DNA of 36,149 bases from Microbacteriaceae bacterium (GTDB taxonomy: Bacteria; Actinomycetota; Actinomycetes; Actinomycetales; Microbacteriaceae), in assembly GCA_947453465.1 (NCBI GenBank), contig CANGGL010000013.1:1-36149 (forward strand). The letters run 5' to 3'. This document shows positions 1-8,808 of this stretch, one piece after another (the first letter of the stretch is position 1; each line of letters opens with the position of its first letter). The translations under genes were made by a program, and so were the position numbers. The notes under the pieces were generated by a model. The model was not told the DNA's origin. It did no database searches and saw nothing but the letters and a program-made list of their open reading frames with translations.

Positions 1-1
1 C

Positions 2-322
2 GTCATCGTCGGTGGAATTTCACCGGGCCTTCAGATTGGCTCGCCGGGCCCCTGGGGTGTGGTTGGGCTTGCCTTCTTTGGTGTGATGACGGCGATTCCG
101 CTGATTATGTTTGGCACCGCGGCCAAGTATCTGCCGCTGAGTTATGTTGGCCTCCTGCAGTACATGACGCCAACCATTCAGTTCATTCTTGCCCTAGCTG
201 TGTTTCACGAGCCGATGCCGCTTGCCCGTTGGGCCGGTTTCATCATCGTTTGGATAGCGCTCGGTTTCTTGACCGCAGACATGCTTCGGCAGGCCCGCGC
301 ACGTCATATTTTGTCCAAATAG
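2..322 (+). CDS. rarD: RarD/EamA-family transporter, C-terminal fragment
   Basis: This is the 3' end of a gene that starts before the window; the frame is open from base 2 and ends at TAG 320-322. About 106 residues are visible. They are hydrophobic with at least three membrane segments and include the LLQYMTPTIQFILA stretch followed by FHEPM and a last helix, the typical end of RarD proteins of the drug/metabolite (EamA) superfamily. Members are inner-membrane exporters of unproven substrate; RarD was named from a chloramphenicol-sensitivity phenotype. A GTG at 59 is an internal codon, not the start. The gene is unrelated in function to the downstream livK as far as the sequence shows. Confidence 0.8.
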   Translation, partial: VIVGGISPGLQIGSPGPWGVVGLAFFGVMTAIPLIMFGTAAKYLPLSYVGLLQYMTPTIQFILALAVFHEPMPLARWAGFIIVWIALGFLTADMLRQARARHILSK

Positions 323-399
323 TTCCGCTGGTGGCGGAAAAGACCCCGTAGCAAAAAACGAAACATAATCTTTACATTCGAAGTCCAGGTGCCCTTAGG

Positions 400-478
400 C
401 AACGAATATCGTTGTAGAGATGCCATTTGGTTGCGCTATTCGTTGTTTGGTGCAAATCGATGACGTATTTCGATGACG
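400..478 (+). promoter_or_regulatory. Repeat-rich region upstream of livK promoter
   Basis: The 293-base gap before livK holds several short repeats. CAACGA at 400-405 and TCGTTG at 409-414 form a 6-bp inverted repeat with a 3-base spacer. CAACGAAT at 400-407 is also repeated inverted as ATTCGTTG at 438-445. TCGATGACG occurs twice, at 457-465 and 470-478, a 13-base period. They lie 50-150 bases upstream of the proposed promoter, a suitable place for an activator or repressor. The factor is unknown. Confidence 0.4.
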
Positions 479-525
479 AATTCTTACCGATTGCTACTCA
501 AGGTTGCTTGGCACTAGAAATCCTT

Positions 526-555
526 TTTACATTGAGGATTTGTTCTAACTAAACT
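526..555 (+). promoter_or_regulatory. Candidate promoter of livK
   Basis: A -35-like TTTACA at 526-531 and a -10-like TAAACT at 550-555 are separated by 18 bases, a close match to a housekeeping sigma-70 promoter. Transcription would start near 562, leaving a leader of about 54 bases that contains the stem-loop at 565-593 and the ribosome binding site. Start site not proven. Confidence 0.55.
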
Positions 556-564
556 GGTCTCAGA

Positions 565-593
565 CAGCCGAACGGGATCCGCCGTTTCGGCTG
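565..593 (+). other. 5' leader stem-loop of livK mRNA
   Basis: CAGCCGAACGG at 565-575 pairs with CCGTTTCGGCTG at 582-593 with one bulged base and a 6-base loop. It sits directly after the proposed transcription start and before the ribosome binding site AGGAG (605-609). There is no T-run, so it is not a classic terminator. A stabilising 5' hairpin for an abundant mRNA is the simplest reading; an attenuator is possible. Confidence 0.5.
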
Positions 594-615
594 CTTATCT
601 AACTAGGAGAACTAC

Positions 616-1875
616 ATGAGCTTATTTGCTTCGAAGCGCAAGGCAGTTACCGCTGCTGTTGCAGCCGTTGCTGCTGTAGCACTAACCACCGGAACCACCC
701 TTCCGGCAAACGCAGCTGACAACCAGCTAACCGTTGGCGCAATCGTGCCACTAACCGGCGCACTTTCATTCCTTGTTCCACCTGAGATCGCAGGTATCCA
801 CCTAGCTCTTGACGAGATCAACGCAGCAGGCGGCGTTCTTGGCAAGCAGGTTAAGCTTGCTGGCATCCTTGACGAGGCCGACGGCGACAGCCCAGCTGTT
901 TCACAGGACTCAGCAACCAAGCTACTTGCAGCCAAGGCAGACCTAATCATCGGTGCAGCTTCATCAGCTCGTACCCGTTTGGTCATCAACAAGATCACCG
1001 GCGCGAAGGTTGTCCAGATCTCTGGCTCAAACACCGCTCCTGACTTGACCAACTGGAAGGACAACGGTTTCTACTTCCGTACCGCTCCTTCAGACCTTCT
1101 ACAGGGTCGCGTTCTTGCTAACCAGGTTCTTCAGGATGGCGCTTCAAACGTTGCGATCCTGTACCAGGACACCTCATACGGTGTCGGTCTAAACACCCAG
1201 GCAAAGGCAGTTCTTGTAAAGGGTAAGGCAACCGTTAACTCAATCTCATTCCCTGAGACCGAGACCAACTTTGCTTCATACATCGACAAGGCTCTAGCTG
1301 GTAAGCCAGACGCGATCATCATCATCTCGTACAACGAGTCAAAGAAGATCATCCCGGCTCTACAGGCAAAGGGCTTCTCAGGCGGAAACCTCTACCTAGT
1401 TGACGGTAACGCGGTTGACTACTCAGCAGAAACCTATGCTTCATACCTAAACGGTGCAAAGGCTTCGATCCCTGGTAAGGCTCTTGACGCAGCATTCAAG
1501 GCTCGCCTTGTTGCTTCATACAAGAAGTACACCGGCAAGGTCCTAACCGACTTCACCTACGGTGAGTCACTATACGACGCAGTCATCATCGGTGCACTTG
1601 CTGCACAGGCTGCTAAGGACGCAACCGGCACCGGCATCAAGTCACAGATCACCGAGATCTCAAAGGCTGGCGCTGGCAAGGTTACCGTTACTAGCTACGC
1701 AGCTGGTCTAAAGGCTCTAAAGGCCGGCAAGAAGATCAACTACGATGGCAAGACTGGTGCGATCGAGTTCGACAAGAACGGCGACCCAACCGGTGCATTC
1801 ATCGGTATCCACCGTTACAGCGCTGACGGCAAGTTCAAGTTGGTTAAGACCGTACTTGGTAGCTCAGTTAAGTAA
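616..1875 (+). CDS. livK: Branched-chain amino acid/amide ABC transporter substrate-binding protein (LivK type)
   Basis: A 419-residue exported solute-binding protein of the type I periplasmic binding fold (Leu/Ile/Val or amide/urea cluster). Residues 1-33 are a Sec signal peptide: KRK at 7-9, an Ala/Val-rich core, and an ANA|A cleavage site. The mature part begins with LTVGAIVPLTG, the usual first strand of this family. ATG 616 has an AGGAG ribosome binding site. There is no cysteine anywhere, so no lipid anchor is possible, which is unusual for a binding protein of a monoderm bacterium. Codon use is strongly biased (Leu CTA/CTT, Ser TCA), suggesting high expression. It presumably feeds the convergent livHMGF operon; the ligand cannot be told from sequence. 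Confidence 0.88.
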   Translation: MSLFASKRKAVTAAVAAVAAVALTTGTTLPANAADNQLTVGAIVPLTGALSFLVPPEIAGIHLALDEINAAGGVLGKQVKLAGILDEADGDSPAVSQDSATKLLAAKADLIIGAASSARTRLVINKITGAKVVQISGSNTAPDLTNWKDNGFYFRTAPSDLLQGRVLANQVLQDGASNVAILYQDTSYGVGLNTQAKAVLVKGKATVNSISFPETETNFASYIDKALAGKPDAIIIISYNESKKIIPALQAKGFSGGNLYLVDGNAVDYSAETYASYLNGAKASIPGKALDAAFKARLVASYKKYTGKVLTDFTYGESLYDAVIIGALAAQAAKDATGTGIKSQITEISKAGAGKVTVTSYAAGLKALKAGKKINYDGKTGAIEFDKNGDPTGAFIGIHRYSADGKFKLVKTVLGSSVK

Positions 1876-1905
1876 TCCACTTCTAGCCAACCTCGGTTGG
1901 TAAGA

Positions 1906-1936
1906 CAAAACCCCCGGTCATTGACCGGGGGTTTTG
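1906..1936 (+). terminator. Rho-independent terminator of livK
   Basis: A perfect stem pairs 1907-1920 with 1922-1935 (effective loop of 3-5 bases around CATTG); it has a GC-rich core CCCCCGGTCA / TGACCGGGGG flanked by A and T runs. It starts 31 bases after the livK stop. The flanking A/T runs make it potentially active in both directions. Confidence 0.88.
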
Positions 1937-1993
1937 CTTTGCCCGCAGACCCCCAATGAATGGGGAACCCAAACAGGGAAGCCCTATCCGCCT

Positions 1994-2033
1994 AAGAAGA
2001 AGCCCCACAGAATACTCTGCGGGGCTTCTTCTT
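1994..2033 (-). terminator. Rho-independent terminator of the livHMGF operon
   Basis: A 17-bp stem pairs 1994-2010 with 2017-2033 around the 6-base loop 2011-2016. The one irregular pair is A.C on the + strand but G.U on the minus strand, so the fold is better in minus-strand RNA and should end the livF transcript 14 bases after its stop codon. Together with the livK terminator it insulates the two convergent units. Confidence 0.8.
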
Positions 2034-2047
2034 GCTTGAGGTGGCTG

Positions 2048-2779
2048 TTATAGCTCGGCTAGGTTTCCTAGGTAGAGCTCAACCATCTTCGGGTCGTTCA
2101 GTAGTTCGCGACCAGTGCCGGTGTGGGCATCGGTGCCGTGGTCTAGGACGTAGGCACGATCACAGATCTGTAGGCAGCGACGTGCGTTCTGTTCAACCAT
2201 GATGACGGTTACGCCAGCGTGGTTGACTTCACGCACGCGTAGGAAGGCTTCATCTTGGCGAACCGGTGAGAGGCCAGCAGATGGCTCGTCGAGCAGCAAC
2301 ACCGATGGGTCAACCATCAATGCGCGACCCATGGCAACCATCTGGCGCTCTCCACCTGAAAGCGAACCGGCCTTCTGCGCACGGCGAGTGCCAAGGTCAG
2401 GGAAGATGCTGGTGACGAAATCGAATCGCTCCTGGAAACGCTTTGGGGTCTGGAAGACACCCATCTCAAGGTTCTCTTCGATGGTCAGGCTAGGGAAGAC
2501 GTTGTTGGTCTGAGGCACGAAAGCCACACCTTTTTCAACCAACTTATTGGCCTTGAGGCCGGTGATGTCTTCACCGTTGAGCTTGATCTTGCCCTCGCGA
2601 ACGTTGACCTGGCCAAAGATTGCCTTCAGCAGGGTTGACTTGCCGGCGCCGTTAGGGCCGATGATGCCGATCAATTCGCCTTTGTTGGCCACCAATGAAC
2701 AACCGTTAAGGATGTTGATGCCCGGAAGGTAACCGGCATGCAGGTCTAGCGCTTCAACTACTGGAGTCGTGTTGGTCAT
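2048..2779 (-). CDS. livF: Branched-chain amino acid-type ABC transporter ATP-binding protein LivF
   Basis: A 243-residue ATPase subunit. Visible motifs are Walker A GPNGAGKS (41-48), Q-loop Gln90, signature LSGGE (140-144) and Walker B LLLDEP with Asp164-Glu165, all intact. Length and the LSGGE form of the signature fit LivF rather than LivG. The start ATG overlaps the livG stop by one base (TAATG), indicating translational coupling. It is the last gene of the livH-M-G-F operon and is followed by a terminator. The UrtE branch (urea) has the same domain plan, so the substrate class stays open. Confidence 0.9.
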   Translation of the reverse strand: MTNTTPVVEALDLHAGYLPGINILNGCSLVANKGELIGIIGPNGAGKSTLLKAIFGQVNVREGKIKLNGEDITGLKANKLVEKGVAFVPQTNNVFPSLTIEENLEMGVFQTPKRFQERFDFVTSIFPDLGTRRAQKAGSLSGGERQMVAMGRALMVDPSVLLLDEPSAGLSPVRQDEAFLRVREVNHAGVTVIMVEQNARRCLQICDRAYVLDHGTDAHTGTGRELLNDPKMVELYLGNLAEL

Positions 2780-3636
2780 TAGATGCCTGCCTTAATCGAC
2801 TTGATTTCAACGGTGCCTAGATCGGTGTCAGCGTGTGCGCCAAGGTAGGCGTCAATGACGGCCTGGTCCTTCATGACATCTGCCGGTGGGCCTTCGGCCA
2901 CAACCTTGCCCTCTGCCATCACAATCACCCAGTCGGAGATGTGGCGAACCATGTGCATGTCATGTTCGACGAAGAGCACGGTGGTGCCATTCGACTTTAG
3001 GTCTTTGATGTGCTCGAGCAGGCTCTGGGTTAGCGCAGGGTTCACGCCAGCCATTGGCTCGTCAAGCATGACCAACTTTGGCTTGCCCATCAGTGCGCGA
3101 GCCATTTCAAGAAGCTTGCGCTGGCCACCAGAAAGTGAGCCGGCGTAGTCTTCGCGCTTAGCGTCGAGCTTGAAGCGGGTTAGCAGCGTGTCGGCGCTAG
3201 CGGTGATCTGGTTCTCCTGTGCCTTCCAGAGCGGGCGAACGAAAGATGCAAAGAAACCCTCGCCAACCTGGTTCTGAGCGCCCAGGCGCATGTTGTCAAT
3301 CACGGTGAGCAGGCTTAGGGCCTTGGTCAACTGGAAGGTGCGAATCATGCCGCGGCGAGCAACCTTATAAGGTGCAACACCGGCTAGGTTCTTGCCGTCA
3401 AAGGTCCAGGTGCCAGAGTTTGGCTTGTCGAAACCGGTGAGCAGGTTGAAGAACGTGGTCTTGCCGGCACCGTTCGGGCCGATCAAGGCGGTGATCTTTC
3501 CGCGAGGAATTTCAACGTGGTCGACGCTAACGGCAGTTAAGCCACCAAACTGACGAACTACCTTGTCGGCAATCAGAATAGGGTCAACTTTTTTACAGCC
3601 GGGTGCGGCTGCGCCAATTGAGATTTCGTTAGCCAT
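2779..3636 (-). CDS. livG: Branched-chain amino acid-type ABC transporter ATP-binding protein LivG
   Basis: A 285-residue ATPase subunit, partner of LivF in the heterodimeric motor. Walker A GPNGAGKT (53-60), signature LSGGQ (168-172) and Walker B LVMLDEP with Asp192-Glu193 are intact. The MIRTFQ stretch near residues 97-102 is typical of LivG. About 20 extra N-terminal residues precede the core domain. The start overlaps the end of livM by 8 bases, and the stop overlaps livF by one, so the three genes are coupled. Cytoplasmic face of the membrane. Confidence 0.9.
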   Translation of the reverse strand: MANEISIGAAAPGCKKVDPILIADKVVRQFGGLTAVSVDHVEIPRGKITALIGPNGAGKTTFFNLLTGFDKPNSGTWTFDGKNLAGVAPYKVARRGMIRTFQLTKALSLLTVIDNMRLGAQNQVGEGFFASFVRPLWKAQENQITASADTLLTRFKLDAKREDYAGSLSGGQRKLLEMARALMGKPKLVMLDEPMAGVNPALTQSLLEHIKDLKSNGTTVLFVEHDMHMVRHISDWVIVMAEGKVVAEGPPADVMKDQAVIDAYLGAHADTDLGTVEIKSIKAGI

Positions 3637-4615
3637 TGAACTGAATCTCCTTCTTGTTTCCGAGGAAACCTTGAGGTCGGAAGATAACTAGCAACATCAG
3701 GATCAGACCGACCAGTAGGAAGCGAATCTGCGCTACCTGCTCGACCTGAAGGAACGGAAGCAGGCCGGCATCAACCAAGATGCCAAGTGCGCTTTCGATC
3801 AGGGTCATCAGGGCGAAGAAGATCATGCCGCCAAGGACTGGGCCAAGCAGGGTAGCAGCGCCACCGAGCAACAGGATGGTCCAGGTGATGAAGGTGAAGT
3901 TGGTGCCCCAGTTGCTTGGCTGGTTGGTCTGTGATGACATCACGAAGATCATGCCGCCGAGGCTGGCGATGCTTCCACCGATAACCAATGCTTGCAATTT
4001 ATAAGAAAATACGTTCTTACCGAGTGCACGAACTGCGTCTTCATCCTCGCGAATTCCCTTGAGAACACGACCCCATGGGCTGCGGGTCAAGGCGTAGAGG
4101 AAGAAAACGGCGATGCCGACAACAACCCAAGCCACGATGCGCATCCAGACCTCGCTCGAGGTTAGGGTCACGGTGCCGAGGTTGAAGGTTAGGTCAGCAG
4201 GCAGTGGGTTCAGGTTGTAGAACTCTTCACCGAACTGGCTAACGCCGGCTGAACCACCGGTGATTGGTTCAGCGGTTGACGAGCCGACGTAAAAACGTAG
4301 AGCCTGAGCCGCTGCGATGGTCACGATGGCCAGGTAGTCGGCACGCAGGCGAAGCGTTGGAATACCCAGGATGGCCGCGAAGCCCATCGAACAAATCAGA
4401 CCGAACAGAATCGAGCCCCAGATGTTCCAATGGAAATCAAGGGTTGCGATAGCAAAGCCGTAACCACCGAGGGCGGCGAATGCTGCCTGACCGAAGTTGA
4501 GCAGACCGGTGTAGCCGAAGTGCAGGGCCAAGCCGATTCCGCAGAGGATGTAGCCCACGGTCATCGGTGAGATGAGCGCGTTGCCGGCTAGTGAAAAGAT
4601 GCCAATAAGATCCAT
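3629..4615 (-). CDS. livM: Branched-chain amino acid-type ABC transporter permease LivM
   Basis: A 328-residue polytopic permease with about eight to ten hydrophobic segments. Family landmarks are GLLNFGQAAFAALGGYG near residues 37-53, the LRLRADYLAIVTIAAAQALR block near 88-107, the cytoplasmic coupling segment SPWGRVLKGIREDEDAVRALG near 188-208, and the terminal IFRPQGFLG. It pairs with LivH to form the channel. It lies 9 bases downstream of livH and overlaps livG by 8 bases. No defect is visible. Confidence 0.9.
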   Translation of the reverse strand: MDLIGIFSLAGNALISPMTVGYILCGIGLALHFGYTGLLNFGQAAFAALGGYGFAIATLDFHWNIWGSILFGLICSMGFAAILGIPTLRLRADYLAIVTIAAAQALRFYVGSSTAEPITGGSAGVSQFGEEFYNLNPLPADLTFNLGTVTLTSSEVWMRIVAWVVVGIAVFFLYALTRSPWGRVLKGIREDEDAVRALGKNVFSYKLQALVIGGSIASLGGMIFVMSSQTNQPSNWGTNFTFITWTILLLGGAATLLGPVLGGMIFFALMTLIESALGILVDAGLLPFLQVEQVAQIRFLLVGLILMLLVIFRPQGFLGNKKEIQFNG

Positions 4616-4624
4616 GATTTATAC

Positions 4625-5929
4625 CTAGCCGATTCTCTGCTTCTTGCCCAGCACACCCTGCGGGCGCACCACCAAGATGACGATCAAAATCAAAAGCGCC
4701 GAAACATACTTGAGCTCCGAAGGCATCCAGATGGTTGAAACCTCAACCACCATTCCGATGATGAGAGCACCAACAGCGGCACCCAGTGCGGTGCCGAGAC
4801 CACCGAGGGTAACTGCAGCGAACAACAAGAGCAGAAGGTCGAAACCGACGCTCCAGTTGGCCTGGAACTGAAGGCCGTAGAGCACACCGGCAAGACCGGT
4901 AAGCGCTGCCGCAACCAACCAGACGATGCGGATGATCTTCTCAACGTCGATACCGGTTGAGGCGGCAAGTGAAGCGTTGTCGCTCACTGCGCGAGTTGCC
5001 TTACCGATGCGGGTGCGGGTCAGGAACAAAGCCACACCGATAAGTGCTACCACGCTGATTGCCATGCTGATCAGTGTGGTGTTGCTAGTGAAGATTGGAC
5101 CCAAGGTGATGATGGTCTGACCACCAGACATGTCCTTGGTGTCGCCGCCGAAGAACAACAGCAGCACGTAACGAGAGACGATGCCGAAACCGATCGAGAC
5201 GATCATCATTTGGTTTAGACCAAGACGACGCTTGCGCAATGGGCGCCAGATGGCCGCATCTTGGAACCAGCCAAATGCCATCGCGGCCAGAACTGCCAGC
5301 AGGCCAGCAACCACGATGTTGAGGTGCAAGAAGCTATAGCCGAGCCACATGATCATGGCGCCGAGGGTAACCATCTCGCCGTGGGCGAAGTTGTTGAGGC
5401 CGGTGGTGCCATAAATAAGGGTGATGCCGATGGCTGCAATCGCCAGCATTAGGCCGAAGTTAAAGCCGGCGAAAACACGGATGACCAGTTGTTCCCATAT
5501 GCTCTGAGCTTGCACCGGAGCCGCAGAACCAAACTTGAAAAGGACTGCTGCGAAGTCGGTCTGGGTTAGGTCGGCCTCGCCAATGGCGCCGTCCTTGGTA
5601 GCCAAGTGGAATTCTTTCGGAATGGTGGTGGTGTCTAGAGTCACCTTCCAGTGACCGTCGGTCGGAACCATGATGGTCCACTCGCCGAACTCGTCCGACT
5701 TGGTCTGGAACGACTTTGCATCCTGCGAAGCGGTAATGGTCACGCCCGGGATTGGGACGTCTTTTTCCTGCAGGGTTCCCGCGATTGTGAACGCATATGT
5801 CGATGGGTCATCGGCTGTGTGCGCCTGTGCCATCGCCGGAGAGGCGCCTAAAAGTATGGAGAACAGGATGGCGATTGCGCCCAGTAGGGCACCCGCTCGG
5901 GTCCTCGATTTTGCTGCTAGCTGGCTCAA
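4625..5929 (-). CDS. livH: LivH-type ABC permease fused to an exported N-terminal beta-domain
   Basis: A 434-residue protein, about 130-140 residues longer than ordinary LivH. Residues 1-36 form a signal peptide or first membrane anchor ending in PAMAQA. Residues about 43-135 read as a carboxypeptidase-regulatory-like or transthyretin-like beta-sandwich (IAGTLQ..., IPGVTITAS, then GEWTIMVP and GHWKVTLDT strands). The rest, from about 148, is a standard LivH permease with GTTGLNNFAHGEMVTLGA and a final VVRPQGVLG. It starts with TTG 5929, chosen because GGAGG lies 5 bases upstream and the signal peptide begins there. First gene of the operon. The extra domain would face outside, near the binding protein. 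UrtB permeases of urea systems also have N-terminal extensions, so a urea/amide role is an alternative. Confidence 0.85.
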   Translation of the reverse strand: MSQLAAKSRTRAGALLGAIAILFSILLGASPAMAQAHTADDPSTYAFTIAGTLQEKDVPIPGVTITASQDAKSFQTKSDEFGEWTIMVPTDGHWKVTLDTTTIPKEFHLATKDGAIGEADLTQTDFAAVLFKFGSAAPVQAQSIWEQLVIRVFAGFNFGLMLAIAAIGITLIYGTTGLNNFAHGEMVTLGAMIMWLGYSFLHLNIVVAGLLAVLAAMAFGWFQDAAIWRPLRKRRLGLNQMMIVSIGFGIVSRYVLLLFFGGDTKDMSGGQTIITLGPIFTSNTTLISMAISVVALIGVALFLTRTRIGKATRAVSDNASLAASTGIDVEKIIRIVWLVAAALTGLAGVLYGLQFQANWSVGFDLLLLLFAAVTLGGLGTALGAAVGALIIGMVVEVSTIWMPSELKYVSALLILIVILVVRPQGVLGKKQRIG

Positions 5930-5951
5930 ACCAACCTCCGTTTTATCGCGT

Positions 5952-5968
5952 GGTGCGAACCTCGCACC
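5952..5968 (-). promoter_or_regulatory. Inverted repeat upstream of livH
   Basis: GGTGCGA (5952-5958) and TCGCACC (5962-5968) are perfect 7-bp arms with a 3-base spacer. The site lies just upstream of the livH ribosome binding site, 22 bases before the start codon. It could be an operator or a short leader hairpin. The 216-base gap between livH and guaB holds no other clear feature apart from the guaB -10 box. Confidence 0.45.
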
Positions 5969-6133
5969 TTTGCAGTTCCGATAGACGAGATTACTCCAGT
6001 TTTAATGATGAAACTAATCAAAAGTTCTACAGGATTCTGCTTTCTGTTCACACTAGCGGCGTTCTGTTTCGGTTGGGTTTCCATCGATGAGATTGCGCGA
6101 ATTCAGGCATCTATCTATGTCGGCCCAAAAGGG

Positions 6134-7651
<1,518 letters not shown>

Positions 7652-7674
7652 GCCGCGGGTAGGGGACTATACAT

Positions 7675-8793
7675 ATGAGTGAAATCGAAATCGGTCGCGG
7701 AAAGCGCGGCAACCGTGCCTGGGCATTTGATGACATCGCCATCGTGCCAAGCCGTCGCACCCGTGACCCAAAGGACGTCTCTACCGCTTGGAAGATTGAC
7801 GCCTACAACTTTGAGCTGCCAGTTCTGGGCGCGCCAATGGACTCTGTTGTCTCACCAGACACCGCCGTCCAGATTGGCAAGCTTGGCGGTCTAGGTGTTC
7901 TAGACCTAGAAGGCCTATGGACTCGCTATGAGGACCCGACCGCTCAGCTAGCCGAGATTGCCAAGTTGGCACCGGCCGAGGCAACTCGCCGCATGCAGGA
8001 GATCTACTCGGCTCCGATCAAGGCAGAGCTCATCCGTGACCGCATCGCACAGATTCGTGCCGCCGGGGTTACCGTAGCAGGTGCCCTTTCACCTCAGCGT
8101 GCCGCCGAGTTCAGCGACACCGTAATCAAGGCCGGCGTTGACTTATTTGTGATTCGCGGAACCACTGTTTCTGCCGAGCACGTGTCGAAGAGCCACGAGC
8201 CACTGAACCTCAAAGAGTTCATCTACAAGCTTGATGTTCCAGTGATCGTTGGTGGCGCAGCCACTTACACCGCAGCACTTCACCTAATGCGCACCGGTGC
8301 CGCCGGCGTTTTGGTTGGCTTCGGTGGCGGCGCTGCTTCAACCACCCGCAAGGTCGTCGGAATCCATGCACCGATGGCAACCGCGGTTGCTGATGTGGCC
8401 GGCGCTCGCCGTGACTACATGGATGAATCTGGTGGCCGCTACGTCCACGTCATCGCCGATGGCGGTTTGGGCACCTCGGGCGACATCGTCAAGGCCATTT
8501 CTTGTGGCGCAGATGCAGTCATGCTTGGCTCGGTTTTGGCTCGGGCCACCGATGCCCCGGGTCACGGTTCACACTGGGGTCAAGAGGCGTTCCACGCCGA
8601 GCTGCCTCGTGGTCACAAGGTTGAGGTTGGCACCTCGGGCACCCTCGAGCAGATCTTGCTCGGCCCTTCGTCTTCAGCCGACGGCACCACCAACTTGATG
8701 GGCGCTCTGCGTCGTGCAATGGCAACCACAGGTTACTCAGACGTCAAGGAGTTCCAGCGCGTTGACGTTGTCGTGGCTCCGTACCACGCCTAG
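7675..8793 (+). CDS. guaB3: GuaB3-type IMP dehydrogenase family protein
   Basis: A 372-residue single-barrel paralogue of IMP dehydrogenase without CBS domains, of the actinobacterial/cyanobacterial GuaB3 type. It begins EIEIGRGKRGNRAWAFDDIAIVPSRRTRDPKDV and keeps the C-terminal barrel motif VIADGGLGTSGDIVKAI. In the loop that carries the catalytic cysteine in GuaB, the sequence is GGGAASTTR, so Ser222 stands where the nucleophile should be. Loss of this cysteine is also a feature of some mycobacterial GuaB3 proteins as I recall them, so this is not a sign of decay. Activity is therefore uncertain: IMP dehydrogenase, regulator or another nucleotide function. A GGGG run about 10 bases upstream serves as the ribosome binding site. 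Confidence 0.9.
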   Translation: MSEIEIGRGKRGNRAWAFDDIAIVPSRRTRDPKDVSTAWKIDAYNFELPVLGAPMDSVVSPDTAVQIGKLGGLGVLDLEGLWTRYEDPTAQLAEIAKLAPAEATRRMQEIYSAPIKAELIRDRIAQIRAAGVTVAGALSPQRAAEFSDTVIKAGVDLFVIRGTTVSAEHVSKSHEPLNLKEFIYKLDVPVIVGGAATYTAALHLMRTGAAGVLVGFGGGAASTTRKVVGIHAPMATAVADVAGARRDYMDESGGRYVHVIADGGLGTSGDIVKAISCGADAVMLGSVLARATDAPGHGSHWGQEAFHAELPRGHKVEVGTSGTLEQILLGPSSSADGTTNLMGALRRAMATTGYSDVKEFQRVDVVVAPYHA

Positions 8794-8794
8794 G

Positions 8795-8800
8795 TAATCT
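8795..8800 (+). promoter_or_regulatory. Possible -10 box before the SURF1 gene
   Basis: TAATCT lies two bases after the guaB3 stop codon and eight bases before ATG 8809. No ribosome binding site is visible between them, so a leaderless or near-leaderless transcript is possible. Weaker than the guaB, DUF3817 and purN cases. Confidence 0.3.
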
Positions 8801-8808
8801 CAGACCAA

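Noticed and set aside
323-339. Hairpin TTCCGC-TGGTG-GCGGAA just after the RarD gene as a terminator
   Set aside because: Short stem with no T-run on the + strand; it may be chance.
612-1064. 150-residue minus-strand open frame opposite livK
   Set aside because: Shadow of the livK codon pattern; no recognisable protein or start signals.
7675-8793. guaB3 as a decayed copy of guaB
   Set aside because: Full-length, well-conserved subfamily member; the missing cysteine is a subfamily trait as far as I recall.
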